A DNA stretch of 64,000 bases. Origin: Lysobacter alkalisoli. Lineage in GTDB: Bacteria > Pseudomonadota > Gammaproteobacteria > Xanthomonadales > Xanthomonadaceae. How positions within the stretch are numbered: position 1 is the stretch's first letter; the number at the start of each line of letters is the position of its first letter. Under the pieces are notes generated by a model. The model saw only the letters and a list, made by a program, of their open reading frames with translations, was not told the DNA's origin and ran no database searches. Shown piece by piece: positions 14,588-26,950 of this stretch. The DNA lies in the NCBI RefSeq assembly GCF_006547045.1, contig NZ_CP041242.1:1374001-1438000 (forward strand), in the 5' to 3' direction. A program made the position numbers and the translations under genes.

Positions 14588-15955
14588 ATGCGACTCTGGG
14601 TGAAGATACTGGTGGTGATCGGGATGACCCTGGCCATCCTGATACCACTGCTGATGATCCGTGGCGTGATCAGCGAGCGGCAGGCCTACCGTGCCGACGC
14701 CGTGCGCGAGGTCGCCCGCAGCTATGCCGGCGCGCAGGCGTTCTCGGGGCCGGTGCTGGTGGTGCCGTACACCGAAAACGTACTGGTCGAAGAGAACGAT
14801 GCCGACGGCAAGCCGCGGCAGGTCGAGCGCGAACAGAGCCATCAATGGGTGTTCTTCCCGGAAAACCTCGATGTGCGCGGACAACTGCAGCCCGACACAC
14901 GCAGGCTCGGCCTGCACGAAGTCCGGGTGTACGAATGGGAGGCGACCGCGAAGGCGGAATTCAAGGCCGTGATTCCGGTCGATGAAACCGGCGCCCGCAA
15001 CCGGCGGATCGGCCAGGCCTGGCTGAGCTACGGGATCGCCGACGTGCGTGGCCTGCTGGCACCGCCACGGATGCAGTTGAACGGCGAGCCGCGCGAGATT
15101 GCGGACGGGCTGGGCCATGCAAGCGGAGCCGGCGTGCATGTCCGCCTGCCGGCCCCTTTGCCTGGCGAGGAGCTGGTGCTCGATACCCGGCTCGACTTCA
15201 CCCTTGGCGGCACCGAGTCGCTGTCGCTGGTGCCGCTGGGCAAGCACAACGACTTCGCCATCGATTCGAGCTGGCAGCATCCCCGCTTCAGCGGCAGTTT
15301 CCTGCCGCGCAACCGCGATATCGACAGCAACGGCTTCAATGCGAACTGGCAGGTGGCCTCGGTGGCGACCAATGCACAACGGCAGTATCTGGGTGGCGAC
15401 CGGTTGCCGATGACCGGGCTGGACGACGCCAGCGCCCTGCGCTACTTTGAGCATTCCGGTCCGCTGGATGCGGTCAAGGTCTCGCTGGTCGATCCGGTCA
15501 ACGTTTACTCGAAGGCCGACCGTGCGACCAAGTACGGCCTGTTGTTCGTGCTGATCACCTTCGTCGGCTTCTTCATCTTCGAGCTGGTCAGGCAGCTTCC
15601 GGTTCATCCGATCCAGTACGGCCTGGTCGGGCTTGCGTTGTCGATCTTCTTCCTGTTGCTGGTCAGCCTCAGCGAGCACATCGCCTTCGGCTGGGCATAC
15701 CTCACCGCCAGTGTCGCCTGTCTCGGCTTGATCGGTTTCTACCTCAGCGCGGTGCTGCGCAGCGTACTGCGCGGACTGGGTTTCGCGGCGATGCTGGGCC
15801 TGTTGTACGCGGCGCTGTACGGCCTGCTGGTGTCGGAAGACAACGCACTGGTGCTCGGCTCCGGCCTGCTGTTCGTGATTCTGGCGGCGCTGATGACCGT
15901 GACCCGCAAGGTCGACTGGTACCAGCTGGCGGGGCGGCCCGCTCCGCGCGCCTGA
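14588..15955 (+). CDS. creD: Inner-membrane protein CreD
   Basis: CreD is the main target of CreBC in Escherichia, Aeromonas and Stenotrophomonas. It is an inner-membrane protein that supports envelope integrity and has been tied to beta-lactam responses. The 455 aa start with one helix (VKILVVIGMTLAILIPLLMI), then a large periplasmic part with the family's FSGPVLVVPY segment, then about six C-terminal helices and the signature FFIFELVRQLPVHPIQYGLVGLAL split by short variation. AGGAGAGGG lies just ahead of the ATG at 14588; an overlapping GTG at 14585 is less likely. Expression is probably CreB-dependent through the tag at 14505. Confidence 0.94.
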   Translation: MRLWVKILVVIGMTLAILIPLLMIRGVISERQAYRADAVREVARSYAGAQAFSGPVLVVPYTENVLVEENDADGKPRQVEREQSHQWVFFPENLDVRGQLQPDTRRLGLHEVRVYEWEATAKAEFKAVIPVDETGARNRRIGQAWLSYGIADVRGLLAPPRMQLNGEPREIADGLGHASGAGVHVRLPAPLPGEELVLDTRLDFTLGGTESLSLVPLGKHNDFAIDSSWQHPRFSGSFLPRNRDIDSNGFNANWQVASVATNAQRQYLGGDRLPMTGLDDASALRYFEHSGPLDAVKVSLVDPVNVYSKADRATKYGLLFVLITFVGFFIFELVRQLPVHPIQYGLVGLALSIFFLLLVSLSEHIAFGWAYLTASVACLGLIGFYLSAVLRSVLRGLGFAAMLGLLYAALYGLLVSEDNALVLGSGLLFVILAALMTVTRKVDWYQLAGRPAPRA

Positions 15956-16070
15956 GGACCGGTTCGCATGGACGGTACAGGGCCCAGGGAAGGGCCGCCT
16001 GCCGCGACAACGGTCGATCCGGCGGCACGGAAGGTCCTCCGCGGCCCGCGATAGCTTCTAGAATTCCGCC

Positions 16071-16682
16071 ATGGACATGCATGCATCCCCCGGCATCCGC
16101 GTGGTCTCCGGCACGGCGATCACCCCCTACATCGATGACCTCGCGTCCCTGCGCACCGAGGTCTTCCGTAGTTGGCCCTACCTCTACGATGGCGACGCCG
16201 CCTACGAAGCCGATTACCTCAGCGTCTATCTCGACTCGCCGTTCAGCGTCGTCGTACTGGCGGTCGACGGAGACGAAGTGGTCGGTGCCTCGACCGGCCT
16301 GCCGCTGATGGATGCGGACGCGGCTTTCCGCGCACCGTTCGCCGAGGCTTCGATCGATCCGGTCGAGGTGTTCTACTGCGGTGAGTCGGTGCTGTTGCCG
16401 CGGTATCGCGGGCGCGGCTTCGGCCACCGCTTCTTCGAGGCGCGCGAGGCCCATGCGCGTTCGCTGGGCGGGTTTGCCTGGACCGGATTCTGCGCGGTCG
16501 AGCGCAGCGACGACGATCCCAGGCGCCCCCCATTCCATCGCGAACTCGGCGCGTTCTGGCGCCGGCGCGGTTACAGCCCGCACCCGCGGCTGTCGGTGGA
16601 ACTGCCGTGGCGCGAACCCGGGGTAGGCGAAGTCGGCCACGTGCTGCGCTACTGGCTGCGGCCGCTGGAGCGGGTGCTTTGA
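16071..16682 (+). CDS. GNAT-family N-acetyltransferase, 203 aa
   Basis: The acetyl-CoA loop is recognisable in LLPRYRGRGFGHRFFEAREAHA near residues 108-129, and beta strands before it (SVVVLAVDGDEVVGASTGLPL) fit the GNAT fold. The early RTEVFRSWPYLYDGD segment is shared with a group of acetyltransferases that are often adjacent to nitrilase-like hydrolases. The next gene is exactly that, starting inside this gene's stop codon, so the two are translationally coupled and likely act in one small-molecule pathway. The substrate is unknown. Confidence 0.82.
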   Translation: MDMHASPGIRVVSGTAITPYIDDLASLRTEVFRSWPYLYDGDAAYEADYLSVYLDSPFSVVVLAVDGDEVVGASTGLPLMDADAAFRAPFAEASIDPVEVFYCGESVLLPRYRGRGFGHRFFEAREAHARSLGGFAWTGFCAVERSDDDPRRPPFHRELGAFWRRRGYSPHPRLSVELPWREPGVGEVGHVLRYWLRPLERVL

Positions 16683-17602
16683 GCAAGCCGGGCGGGCCCT
16701 TGCGGGTCGCGGTGGCCAGATACCGGATCGAGCCGCGACCATCGGGTTTCGGTTTCGACGCCTTCGCCCGCAAGCAGGCCGACTGGCTCGGTGAGGCGCA
16801 GAAGCTCGGCGCGCGGCTGGCCGTGTTGCCCGAATACCTGTCGCTTGAACTGGCAGCGGCGTTCCCGCCGGCCATTCATGCCGACCTGCAGACTTCGCTG
16901 GAGGCCATCCAGGCCTTGCACGAACCATGGATGGCGCTGTTCTCGCGACTGGCGAGCGAACTGGACATGCACATCGTCGCCGGCAGTTTCCTGCTTGCGA
17001 ACGGACGCGGCGGCTATCGCAACCGCAGCTATCGCTTCGCCCCGGATGGCCGCCACGGCTGGCAGGACAAGTTGCAGCTGACCTGCTTCGAGAAAAAAGC
17101 CGGTCAGGGCGGGGCGGGGGTGATCGAGCCGGGCGATGCGCTGGGCGTGTATGAAATCGATGGCGTGCGCACCGGCACCGCGGTCTGCTACGACTGCGAG
17201 TTCCCGTTGCCGGTACGCGCACAGCGCGAGGCCGGCATGCAACTGCTGGTGGTGCCGAGCTGCACCGATACCGATGCCGGCGCGACCCGGGTCCGGGTCG
17301 GCTGCCTGGCCCGCGCGCTGGAGAATCGCTGCTTCGTCGCCCAGGCGGTCACGGCCGGCGAGGCGCCGTGGAGTCCGGCGCTGGACGCCAATACCGGCGA
17401 GGCGGCGGTGTACGCGCCGATGGATGCCGGCCTGCCGGACGACGGCGTGCTCGCGATGACCCGGGGCGAAGAGCGCTGGGCGGTGGCCGAACTGGACTTC
17501 GCCGCGCTGGAGGCCAGTCGCGAACGCGCCCAGGTGGCCAACGACCGCGACTGGCCCGGCCAGCTTGCACCGGCCATCGCCCGCGCGAAGTTCGACCCGT
17601 AG
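16679..17602 (+). CDS. Carbon-nitrogen hydrolase (nitrilase superfamily), 307 aa
   Basis: A likely amidase or carbamoylase acting on a small C-N bond. The Glu-Lys-Cys triad is present: Glu52 in LPEYLSLE, Lys131 in WQDKLQLT and Cys170 in AVCYDCEFPLP. Family length is normal. I chose the TTG at 16679, which overlaps the TGA of the GNAT gene (TTGA); no ATG or GTG fits in frame between that point and the first conserved strand (LRVAVARY). A longer open frame to 16607 would overlap the GNAT gene by 75 bases. Coupling to the acetyltransferase is the only functional hint. Confidence 0.85.
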   Translation: MSKPGGPLRVAVARYRIEPRPSGFGFDAFARKQADWLGEAQKLGARLAVLPEYLSLELAAAFPPAIHADLQTSLEAIQALHEPWMALFSRLASELDMHIVAGSFLLANGRGGYRNRSYRFAPDGRHGWQDKLQLTCFEKKAGQGGAGVIEPGDALGVYEIDGVRTGTAVCYDCEFPLPVRAQREAGMQLLVVPSCTDTDAGATRVRVGCLARALENRCFVAQAVTAGEAPWSPALDANTGEAAVYAPMDAGLPDDGVLAMTRGEERWAVAELDFAALEASRERAQVANDRDWPGQLAPAIARAKFDP

Positions 17603-17750
17603 AAGCGGCACGAGCCGCAATCGGCTCAATGCTGAGCGGGGCCGGGGCCTGCGCCGGCTATGCCGGCCGGGTCAGCGTTTGCCGAACAGCGAACCGCACA
17701 ATGCCTCGGCGCCCTGTACCAGGGGCGATGATGACAGGGGCAACATCCAC

Positions 17751-18218
17751 TCAATCGGGGTCGCGGTAGACCGGCAGCTCGGTGTTGCGTCGGAAATCGA
17801 AGATCAGCTGGGTCTGGATGTGCGCGACTTCCTCGCGCTCGGTGAAGGCGGTGAGCGCGAATTCGCGAAGGTGGTGGCTGTCACGCACGCCCACGTGGAC
17901 AAGGAAGTCGTCCGCGCCGGCCAGGTGGTAGAACGCCAGCACCTCCTTCAGCCCCAGCAGGTGCCGGTGGAAGCTGTCGACCAGTGCGCGTGAATGGCGT
18001 GCGAGCCGCACCGCGACCATCGCCTGCAGGCCGATGCCGATGGCCGGTGGAGCGACTTCGGCGTGATAGCCCTGGATGGCGCGCGATTCATGCAGGCGCC
18101 GGACCCGCTCGAGTGCGGTCGACGGCGCGATGCCGGCCTTCTCGGCCAGAGTCTTGTTGGGCAGCCGCGCATTCTTCCGCAGCAGCCGCAGCAGCTCGAA
18201 GTCGATTCGGTCAAGCAT
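17751..18218 (-). CDS. Lrp/AsnC-family transcriptional regulator
   Basis: This amino-acid-responsive regulator has 155 aa. The N-terminal helix-turn-helix (LLRLLRKNARLPNKTLAEKA, then SPT-like PSTALERVRRL) is followed by a RAM effector-binding domain (YHLAGADDFLVHVGVRD), the usual order and size for Lrp proteins. It diverges from the PLP enzyme at 18313 with 94 bases between starts, the arrangement seen for MdeR-mdeA type pairs, so it probably controls that gene in response to a sulfur or branched-chain amino acid. An upstream in-frame start at 18272 would cover most of the shared control region and is less likely. Confidence 0.9.
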   Translation of the reverse strand: MLDRIDFELLRLLRKNARLPNKTLAEKAGIAPSTALERVRRLHESRAIQGYHAEVAPPAIGIGLQAMVAVRLARHSRALVDSFHRHLLGLKEVLAFYHLAGADDFLVHVGVRDSHHLREFALTAFTEREEVAHIQTQLIFDFRRNTELPVYRDPD

Positions 18219-18312
18219 CGTCGATTTCCTGTTTGATCGAATAATGTTCGGAACTGATTCTATCAGTCGCATGTTCTTCTAGAGTTTGCCTCTGAGTCGA
18301 CAGAGGATTGCC
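18219..18312. promoter_or_regulatory. Divergent promoter region between Lrp regulator and PLP enzyme
   Basis: This 94-base region is AT-richer than its surroundings, with the imperfect inverted stretch TTGATCGAATAATGTTCG near its regulator side. It is a plausible place for Lrp-family binding and two promoters. No exact operator can be named. Confidence 0.4.
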
Positions 18313-19506
18313 ATGAATCGCTTCGAGACCGCACTTGTCCACGCTGGCCGCGACGACTTCCGCGAGGCCGGCGTCCACGCCCCGCCGATCGACCTGTCGA
18401 CGACCTACCCGGTCGCGGACCTCGACCAGGGGACGGCCAGTTTCGATGCGTTGGTGGCCGGGCAGGCGAGCGCCGCGAATCCGATCTACGCGCGCCTGCA
18501 CAACCCGACCGTGGCCCGCACCGAGTCGGCGCTCGCCCGGCTCGAGGGTACCGAGGCCTGCGTCGCGTTCGGCTCCGGCATGGCGGCGCTGACCGCGGTG
18601 CTGATGGCGCGCCGCGCGCACGGCGGACACGTGCTGGTGGTGCGGCCGCTGTACGGCACTTCCGACCACCTTCTGGCAAGCGGCCTGTGCGGGATCGAGG
18701 CCGAGTTCGTCGATGCGGACGAGATTGCCGCGCGCCTGCGTCCCGATACCGCCCTGGTCATCATCGAAACGCCGGCCAACCCGACCCTCGACCTGGTCGA
18801 CATCCGTGCGGTCGTTGCGGCCGCCGGCGCGGTGCCGGTGCTGGTCGATTCGACCTTCGCCACGCCGGTGCTGCAGAACCCGGCTGCACTGGGTGCGCGC
18901 TACGTACTGCACAGTGCAACCAAGTTCCTGGGCGGTCACGGTGACGTGATTGCCGGTGTCGTGTGTTGTGAAGAGCCGCTGGCCCAACCGCTGCGCACGG
19001 TGCGGGCGGCGACCGGCGGCCTGTTGCATCCGCTGGCGGCCTACCTGCTGCACCGCGGCTTGCCGACGCTGGCGCTGCGGGTCGAGCGCGCACAGGCCAA
19101 TGCCCGGGAGATCGCCGCGCGTCTGGCCGCACATCCGCAGGTCGCGCGCGTGTTCTACCCGGGGCTCGGAACCGTGCGCAACGCCGCGCTGGCGGAAACA
19201 CAGATGCGTGGTCCGGGCGCGCTCATGGCCTTCGAGATGGTCGGCGGCCATCGTGCCGCGGCGATGGTGATGCGTTCGGTCGCGTTGATGACGCCGGCGG
19301 TGAGCCTGGGGTCGGTAGACACCCTGATCCAGCACCCCTCGGGATTGACTCATCGGGTGGTCAGTGCAGCGGACAAGACCGCCAATGGGATTACCGAAGG
19401 TCTGCTGCGCCTGTCGGTGGGCATCGAGCACGTCGAAGACCTGTGGGCGGACCTGGCGCAGGCGCTCGATCGTGCCGCCGCCGACGGCTGCCAGAAGGCA
19501 GCCTGA
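18313..19506 (+). CDS. Trans-sulfuration family PLP-dependent enzyme
   Basis: Member of the cystathionine gamma-synthase/methionine gamma-lyase family, 397 aa. PLP binds Lys204 in HSATKFLGGHGD. YARLHNPTVARTESALARLEG, read in two parts, and ETPANPTLDLVDI are family signatures. At the loop where methionine gamma-lyase has YGC and cystathionine synthases have YGG, this protein has YGT, so the exact reaction is open: gamma-lyase, beta-lyase and gamma-synthase are all possible. The divergent Lrp regulator favours a catabolic methionine or cysteine role. The ATG at 18313 begins the conserved MNRFETALVHAG start. Confidence 0.88.
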   Translation: MNRFETALVHAGRDDFREAGVHAPPIDLSTTYPVADLDQGTASFDALVAGQASAANPIYARLHNPTVARTESALARLEGTEACVAFGSGMAALTAVLMARRAHGGHVLVVRPLYGTSDHLLASGLCGIEAEFVDADEIAARLRPDTALVIIETPANPTLDLVDIRAVVAAAGAVPVLVDSTFATPVLQNPAALGARYVLHSATKFLGGHGDVIAGVVCCEEPLAQPLRTVRAATGGLLHPLAAYLLHRGLPTLALRVERAQANAREIAARLAAHPQVARVFYPGLGTVRNAALAETQMRGPGALMAFEMVGGHRAAAMVMRSVALMTPAVSLGSVDTLIQHPSGLTHRVVSAADKTANGITEGLLRLSVGIEHVEDLWADLAQALDRAAADGCQKAA

Positions 19507-19530
19507 GCCGCACGGGGCCGAGCGACCGGG

Positions 19531-19564
19531 AGAAAAACGACCCCGCGGTATTGCTGCGGGGTCG
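19531..19564 (-). terminator. Rho-independent terminator of katG
   Basis: A perfect 9-bp stem (19538-19546 with 19556-19564, CGACCCCGC/GCGGGGTCG) has a 9-base loop. Read on the - strand it is followed by TTTTTCT. It lies 50 bases after the katG stop. Confidence 0.88.
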
Positions 19565-19615
19565 GATGATCAGCTGGCCGGCGGTCGCCCGCCGGTTTCA
19601 TGCAGGTCCGGGAGG

Positions 19616-22258
<2,643 letters not shown>

Positions 22259-22888
22259 ATGAAAGACAAGTTGATCTTCCATACCCACCCGATGTCCCGC
22301 GGTCGGGTTGCCCGCTGGATGCTGGAGGAAACCGGACTGCCCTACGAAACCGTGGTGCTCGACTACGGCACCACGATGAAGGCGCCGGAGTACCGGGAGA
22401 TCAACCCGATGGGCAAGGTGCCGGCGCTGAAGCACGGCGATACCGTGATTACCGAGAATGCGGCGATCTGCCTGTACCTGGCCGACCTGGTGCCGGACAA
22501 GCAACTGGCGCCGGCGCCGGGTTCGAAGGAGCGCGGCAGCTACTACCGCTGGATCAGCTTCATGGGACCGCTGGAACAGCTGATGATCGCCAAGTCCACG
22601 GGCAAGCTGGCCGAACCGGCCCAGGCCGGCTACGGGACCGAGGCCGACGTGATCGCGACCCTGGAATCCGCCATTGGCGACAACGACCACCTGGTCGGCG
22701 ACCACTTCACCGCCGCCGACCTGCTGGTGTCGGCCTACATCGGCTGGTACCTGCAATTCGAGATGCTGGAAGCTCGTCCGGCCTTCGTTCGTTTCGTCGA
22801 ACTGCACAGGCAGCGGCCGGCAGCGTTGCGCGCCAATGCCATCGACGAGGCGTTGGCGCAGGAGCATCCGGTTCCGGGTGGTGGCTGA
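22259..22888 (+). CDS. Glutathione S-transferase family protein, 209 aa
   Basis: The N-terminal thioredoxin-like domain includes MSRGRVARWMLEETGLPYE, with Ser in the position expected of the catalytic hydroxyl, and the cis-Pro segment NPMGKVPALKHGDTVITENAA, given here in full because it is diagnostic only in parts. The helical C-terminal domain contains DHFTAADLLVSA, the usual N-capping box. It should conjugate or reduce small electrophiles in the cytoplasm. Its position opposite katG suits an oxidative-stress role, but no shared regulation is shown. ACGGAGT precedes the ATG at 22259. Confidence 0.88.
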   Translation: MKDKLIFHTHPMSRGRVARWMLEETGLPYETVVLDYGTTMKAPEYREINPMGKVPALKHGDTVITENAAICLYLADLVPDKQLAPAPGSKERGSYYRWISFMGPLEQLMIAKSTGKLAEPAQAGYGTEADVIATLESAIGDNDHLVGDHFTAADLLVSAYIGWYLQFEMLEARPAFVRFVELHRQRPAALRANAIDEALAQEHPVPGGG

Positions 22889-22910
22889 ACGCCGCCCCTT
22901 CGGCTGCCTT

Positions 22911-25534
22911 CTACTGCAGTGACTTGAGCCGGTACAGGGCTTCGAGAGCCTGTTTCGGGGTCAGCTCGTCCGGGTCGAGTCCGGCCAGCGCCTCCATCGC
23001 CGCCGACGGCGCCCCGAACAGGCTCGCCTGGCGCGGGGCTTCGAGTGTTTCGGGGAGCAGGGGGGGCGCGGCCGGCGTGTCGTGGCCGCGCTGTTCGAGC
23101 TCAGCCAGCCGGCCCTTGGCTTGTTGCACCACCGCCTTCGGCAGACCGGCCAGTGCAGCGACCTGCAGGCCGAAGCTGCGGTTGGCCGGACCGTCCTTGA
23201 CCGCGTGCATGAACACCAGCCGGTCGCCGAGGACCTTGTCGTGGTGCTCGACCGCGTCCAGGTGCACGTTGGCGATGCCGCTGCCCGGCCCGGCGAGTGC
23301 GGTCAATTCGAAATAGTGCGTCGCGAACAGCGTCCAGGCGCGGTTCTTCTCGGCGAGATGGCGCGCGCAGGCTTCGGCCAGGGCAAGGCCGTCGTAGGTC
23401 GAGGTGCCGCGGCCGATCTCATCCATCAGCACCAGCGACTGCTCGGTCGCGTGGTGGAGGATGTAACTGGTCTCGCTCATCTCGACCATGAAAGTCGACT
23501 GGCCCTTGGCCAGGTCGTCGCCGGCGCCGATTCGGGTCAGGATGCGGTCGATCGGCCCGATCACCGCGCGCGACGCCGGTACGAAGCTGCCGATGTGGGC
23601 GAGCAGCACGATCAGCGCGTTCTGGCGCATGTAGGTGCTCTTGCCGCCCATGTTAGGGCCGGTGATGACCAGCATGCGGCGGCCGTTGCCGCCGTCGGCG
23701 TCTTCGCTTGCATCCCCAGGACCAGGTCGTTGGGCTCGAACGGATCGTCGCGCACCGCCTCGACCACCGGGTGGCGGCCGCGTTCGATGTGCAGCTTCGG
23801 CGCGTCGGTCAGTTCCGGTCGTGCCCAGTCCAGCGCCTGCGCGCGCTCGGCCAGGCCGGCGAGCACGTCGAGCTCGGCCAGCGCGGCGGCGCAGGTCTTC
23901 AACTCGGGCAGGCGCTCGTTGAGCATGTCGAGCAGTTGCTCGTACAACAGGCGCTCGCGGGCCAGTGCACGTTCGCGCGCCGACAGCACCTTGTCCTCGA
24001 ACTGCTTGAGTTCCTCGGTGATGTAGCGCTCGGCATTGGTCAGGGTCTGCCGGCGGGTGTAGTGGGTCGGTGCCTTGCCGGCCTGCGCCTTGCTGATCTC
24101 GATGTAATAGCCGTGCACGCGGTTGTAGCCGACCTTGAGGGTCGGGATGCCGCTGGTCTCGCGCTCGCGGATTTCCAGGTCGATCAGGAACTGGTCGGCG
24201 TTTTCCGACAGCCGTCGCAGCTCGTCGAGTTCGGTGTCGTAGCCCTCGGCGAATACGCCACCGTCGCGCGCCAGCACCGGTGGCTGCTCGACGATGGCGG
24301 AGGCGAGCAGGTGGGCGTGTTCGTCGTGCTCGCCGAGTTCGCCGACCAGCTCGGCCAGGCGCGGCGCGTCGAGCGGGCCGAGCAGGGTGCGTACACCCGG
24401 GATCAGGCCGAGCCCGTCGCGCAGCGTCGACAGGTCGCGCGGGCGCGCGCTGCGCAGGGCGATACGCGACAGGATGCGTTCGAGGTCGCCGAGCGCGCGG
24501 AACGATTCGCGCAGATCGTCGCCGGCCCGCGACTCGATCAGCGTCTCCACTGCCTGGTGGCGCAGACGCAGGGTGTCGCGATCGCGCAGCGGACGGTGCA
24601 GCCAGCGCCGCAGCAGGCGCCCGCCCATCGGTGTGACCGTGCTGTCGAGCACGCCGAGCAGGGTGTTGCGGGTGTCGCCGTCGACGCGGGTGTCGAGTTC
24701 GAGATGGCGGCGGGTCGCGGCATTCATCGCGATCGCGCCATCGCCGGACTCGACCGCAATCGAGCTCAGGTGCGGCAGGCGCTGCTTCTGGGTTTCCTCG
24801 ACATAGCCGAGCAGGGCGGCGGCGGCGGCGATCGACAGCGGGTTGTCGTCGATGCCGAATCCCGAAAGGTCATGCAGGTTGAAGAACTTCAGCAACTGCC
24901 GGCGGCCGCTGTCGGCATCGAACAGCCACGGTGCGCGCCGGCGCAGGCCGCCACGCTCGAGCACGAAGTCCGGCCAGCCGTCCTCGTCGGCGATGAGGGT
25001 CTCGGCCGGTTCCAGCCGTGCGAGTTCGGCTTCCAGTGCGTCCTCGCTGGCGACCTCGTTGACCATGAAGCGCCCGGCGGCGAGGTCGGCCCAGGCCAGA
25101 CCGTAGCCATTCCTCATCCGCGAGATCGCCAGCAGCAAGGTGTCGCGACGCTCGTTGAGCAGCGCCTCGTCGGTGACCGTGCCCGGGGTGATGATCCGCA
25201 CCACCTTGCGCTCGACCAGACCCTTGCTCGCGGCCGGATCGCCGATCTGCTCGCAGATCGCCACCGACTCGCCCAGCGCGACCAGCCGCGCGAGGTAGCC
25301 CTCGGCCGAATGGTGCGGCACCCCGGCCATCGGGATCGGCGCCCCGCCGGAACTGCCACGCTGGGTCAGGGTGATGTCGAGCAGCCGTGCGGCCTTGCGC
25401 GCATCGTCGTAGAACAGCTCATAGAAGTCGCCCATCCGGAAGAACAGCAGCACGTCCGGATGCTCCGCCTTGGCGGCGAAGAACTGCTTCATCAGGGGAG
25501 TGTGTTCGGGCGTCTTGTCGGCGCTCTTGGACAT
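22911..25534 (-). pseudogene. mutS: DNA mismatch repair protein MutS, frameshifted as read
   Basis: MutS recognises mismatches and starts repair with MutL. Two overlapping frames together make a normal MutS. The upstream frame has the mismatch-binding Phe-Tyr motif (RMGDFYELF), the connector and the lever; the downstream frame has the P-loop [22 protein letters not shown] and the C-terminal part. The frame is lost at a run of four C at 23714-23717 (G on the coding strand). One extra base restores [15 protein letters not shown] and a single 874-residue protein. As written the ATPase is cut off and the protein would be inactive. Either the strain is a mutator or the base is missing from the assembly. 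Confidence 0.92.
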
Positions 25535-25673
25535 CGGGCTCGCTGGAAGTGTCATGGCGCGGGCAGGGGACCCGGCGCGGCCGTCGATTGTAACGGGTGG
25601 TCGCGGACGGGCGGCGCGACCGACCAGCCTGGACCGGCAGTGCGGGAGTTTCCGGATCCGTCGCGCAAGCGCA

Positions 25674-26942
25674 TCAGGTCGCGCCCGTCGATCCCGCCAT
25701 CGACCATGCCACGGCGCATGCCAGCAACAGGCCGGTTGCGAGCCAGCGCCAGCGCATCATGCCTCGCCAGGCCAGCGGCCACGGGCGCGGCGGGCCGGCA
25801 TGTTCCGCCGCCGCGGGGTCCCGACGACGGGCCGAGCGCAGCGCATCGGCCGCCCGCAGTCCATAGAGATAGGCGCCGGTCAGGCTCAGCGTGGTCAGCA
25901 GGGCGCCGAATGCGAACCAGACCAGCTTGACCGGCAATCCGCCGAAGTTGCCGAAATGCAATGGATCGGCCATCTCGGCGATGCGCTGGTGCACGCCCAT
26001 GTCGCGGGCCTCGTTGTGGCCGAGCCAGTGGCCGTCGGTGGCATCGAACGCGATCACGTTGGCGCGCGGCCGCACCAGCACGGCCTCGGCCTGTCCGCGC
26101 AGCAGCAACAGGCCGTCGGCACTCCACGGGAAGACCTGGCGGATCTCGAACGCCGGCCAGCGCCTGCGTGCCTCGGCAACGGCGCGGTCGATGGCGGCGG
26201 GGCTGGCATCGATGGGCGTTTCAGCTATCGCGAGGCGCTCGGGTTCGGGCAGCGACGGCAGCCGGGCCCCGCCACCCAGGGCTTCGACCAGGTACCAGGT
26301 GCCGGTCAGTGCGATCAGGGCGACGAAGCCCAGGCTCCAGACCCCGGCCAGGCGGTGGATGTCGCCCCACCAGCGGCGCGGGCGATCGCCACGCGGGCGG
26401 ACGAAGAACCCGCGCCACCAGTGACGGTAGATGTAGAGGCTGCTGAGCAGGCTGATCGCGAGCGGGATCGACAGTGCCGCCACCAGCGGCAGGCCGATGT
26501 ACAACGGCAGCATCAAATGGCGATGGGTGTTGCGCAGAAAGCGGTGGACGTTGAAAAAGGCGGTGTCGCCGGTGACCGTGCCGCGGTACGGGTCCACCCA
26601 GACGAAACGGCGCTGCCCATCCGGCGTCGTGACGCGAACCCTCGCGGCGAAGCGCGGGCCTTCCGGCGCTTCAGCAAAGTCGATCCGCCAGTCCGGATGG
26701 GCGGTACGTGCGGCGGCCAGCACCGCGCCCCAGCTCGCGTGCGTGGGCGCGGGCTCAACCCGCATCGGTGGATGCAGCAGCCAGTCGATCTCGTGCGCGA
26801 GCACTGCCAAGGTGCCGGTGAGGCAGACGAAGGCCATCAGCACGCACAGCTTGAGCCCGACCCAGCTGTGCAGGTCGAACCACAGCCGGCGGCCACGCGG
26901 CTTGCGCGTGGCGTCGTTGGAGGCTGGCATCGGCTGGCCCAT
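25674..26942 (-). CDS. PepSY-associated TM protein (siderophore-linked)
   Basis: About 422 aa with an N-terminal helix ([19 protein letters not shown]), a periplasmic PepSY region, further helices near the middle ([38 protein letters not shown]) and at the C-terminus. Membrane histidines ([24 protein letters not shown]) are the pattern of the PepSY_TM family, proposed to reduce or process ferric siderophores at the inner membrane. It begins 8 bases after the TonB receptor stops and is surely in its operon. Start is ATG 26942 or ATG 26930; the first is taken. Confidence 0.88.
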   Translation of the reverse strand: MGQPMPASNDATRKPRGRRLWFDLHSWVGLKLCVLMAFVCLTGTLAVLAHEIDWLLHPPMRVEPAPTHASWGAVLAAARTAHPDWRIDFAEAPEGPRFAARVRVTTPDGQRRFVWVDPYRGTVTGDTAFFNVHRFLRNTHRHLMLPLYIGLPLVAALSIPLAISLLSSLYIYRHWWRGFFVRPRGDRPRRWWGDIHRLAGVWSLGFVALIALTGTWYLVEALGGGARLPSLPEPERLAIAETPIDASPAAIDRAVAEARRRWPAFEIRQVFPWSADGLLLLRGQAEAVLVRPRANVIAFDATDGHWLGHNEARDMGVHQRIAEMADPLHFGNFGGLPVKLVWFAFGALLTTLSLTGAYLYGLRAADALRSARRRDPAAAEHAGPPRPWPLAWRGMMRWRWLATGLLLACAVAWSMAGSTGAT

Positions 26943-26950
26943 GCGTGCGC

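Noticed and set aside
12020..15679. Open frame of 1219 codons on the - strand
   Set aside because: It is the antisense shadow of creB, creC and creD, which have clear domains and motifs. High-GC sequence keeps such frames open.
23708..25930. Open frame of 740 codons on the + strand
   Set aside because: It is antisense to mutS and has no recognisable domain. Its length reflects codon bias of the gene on the other strand.
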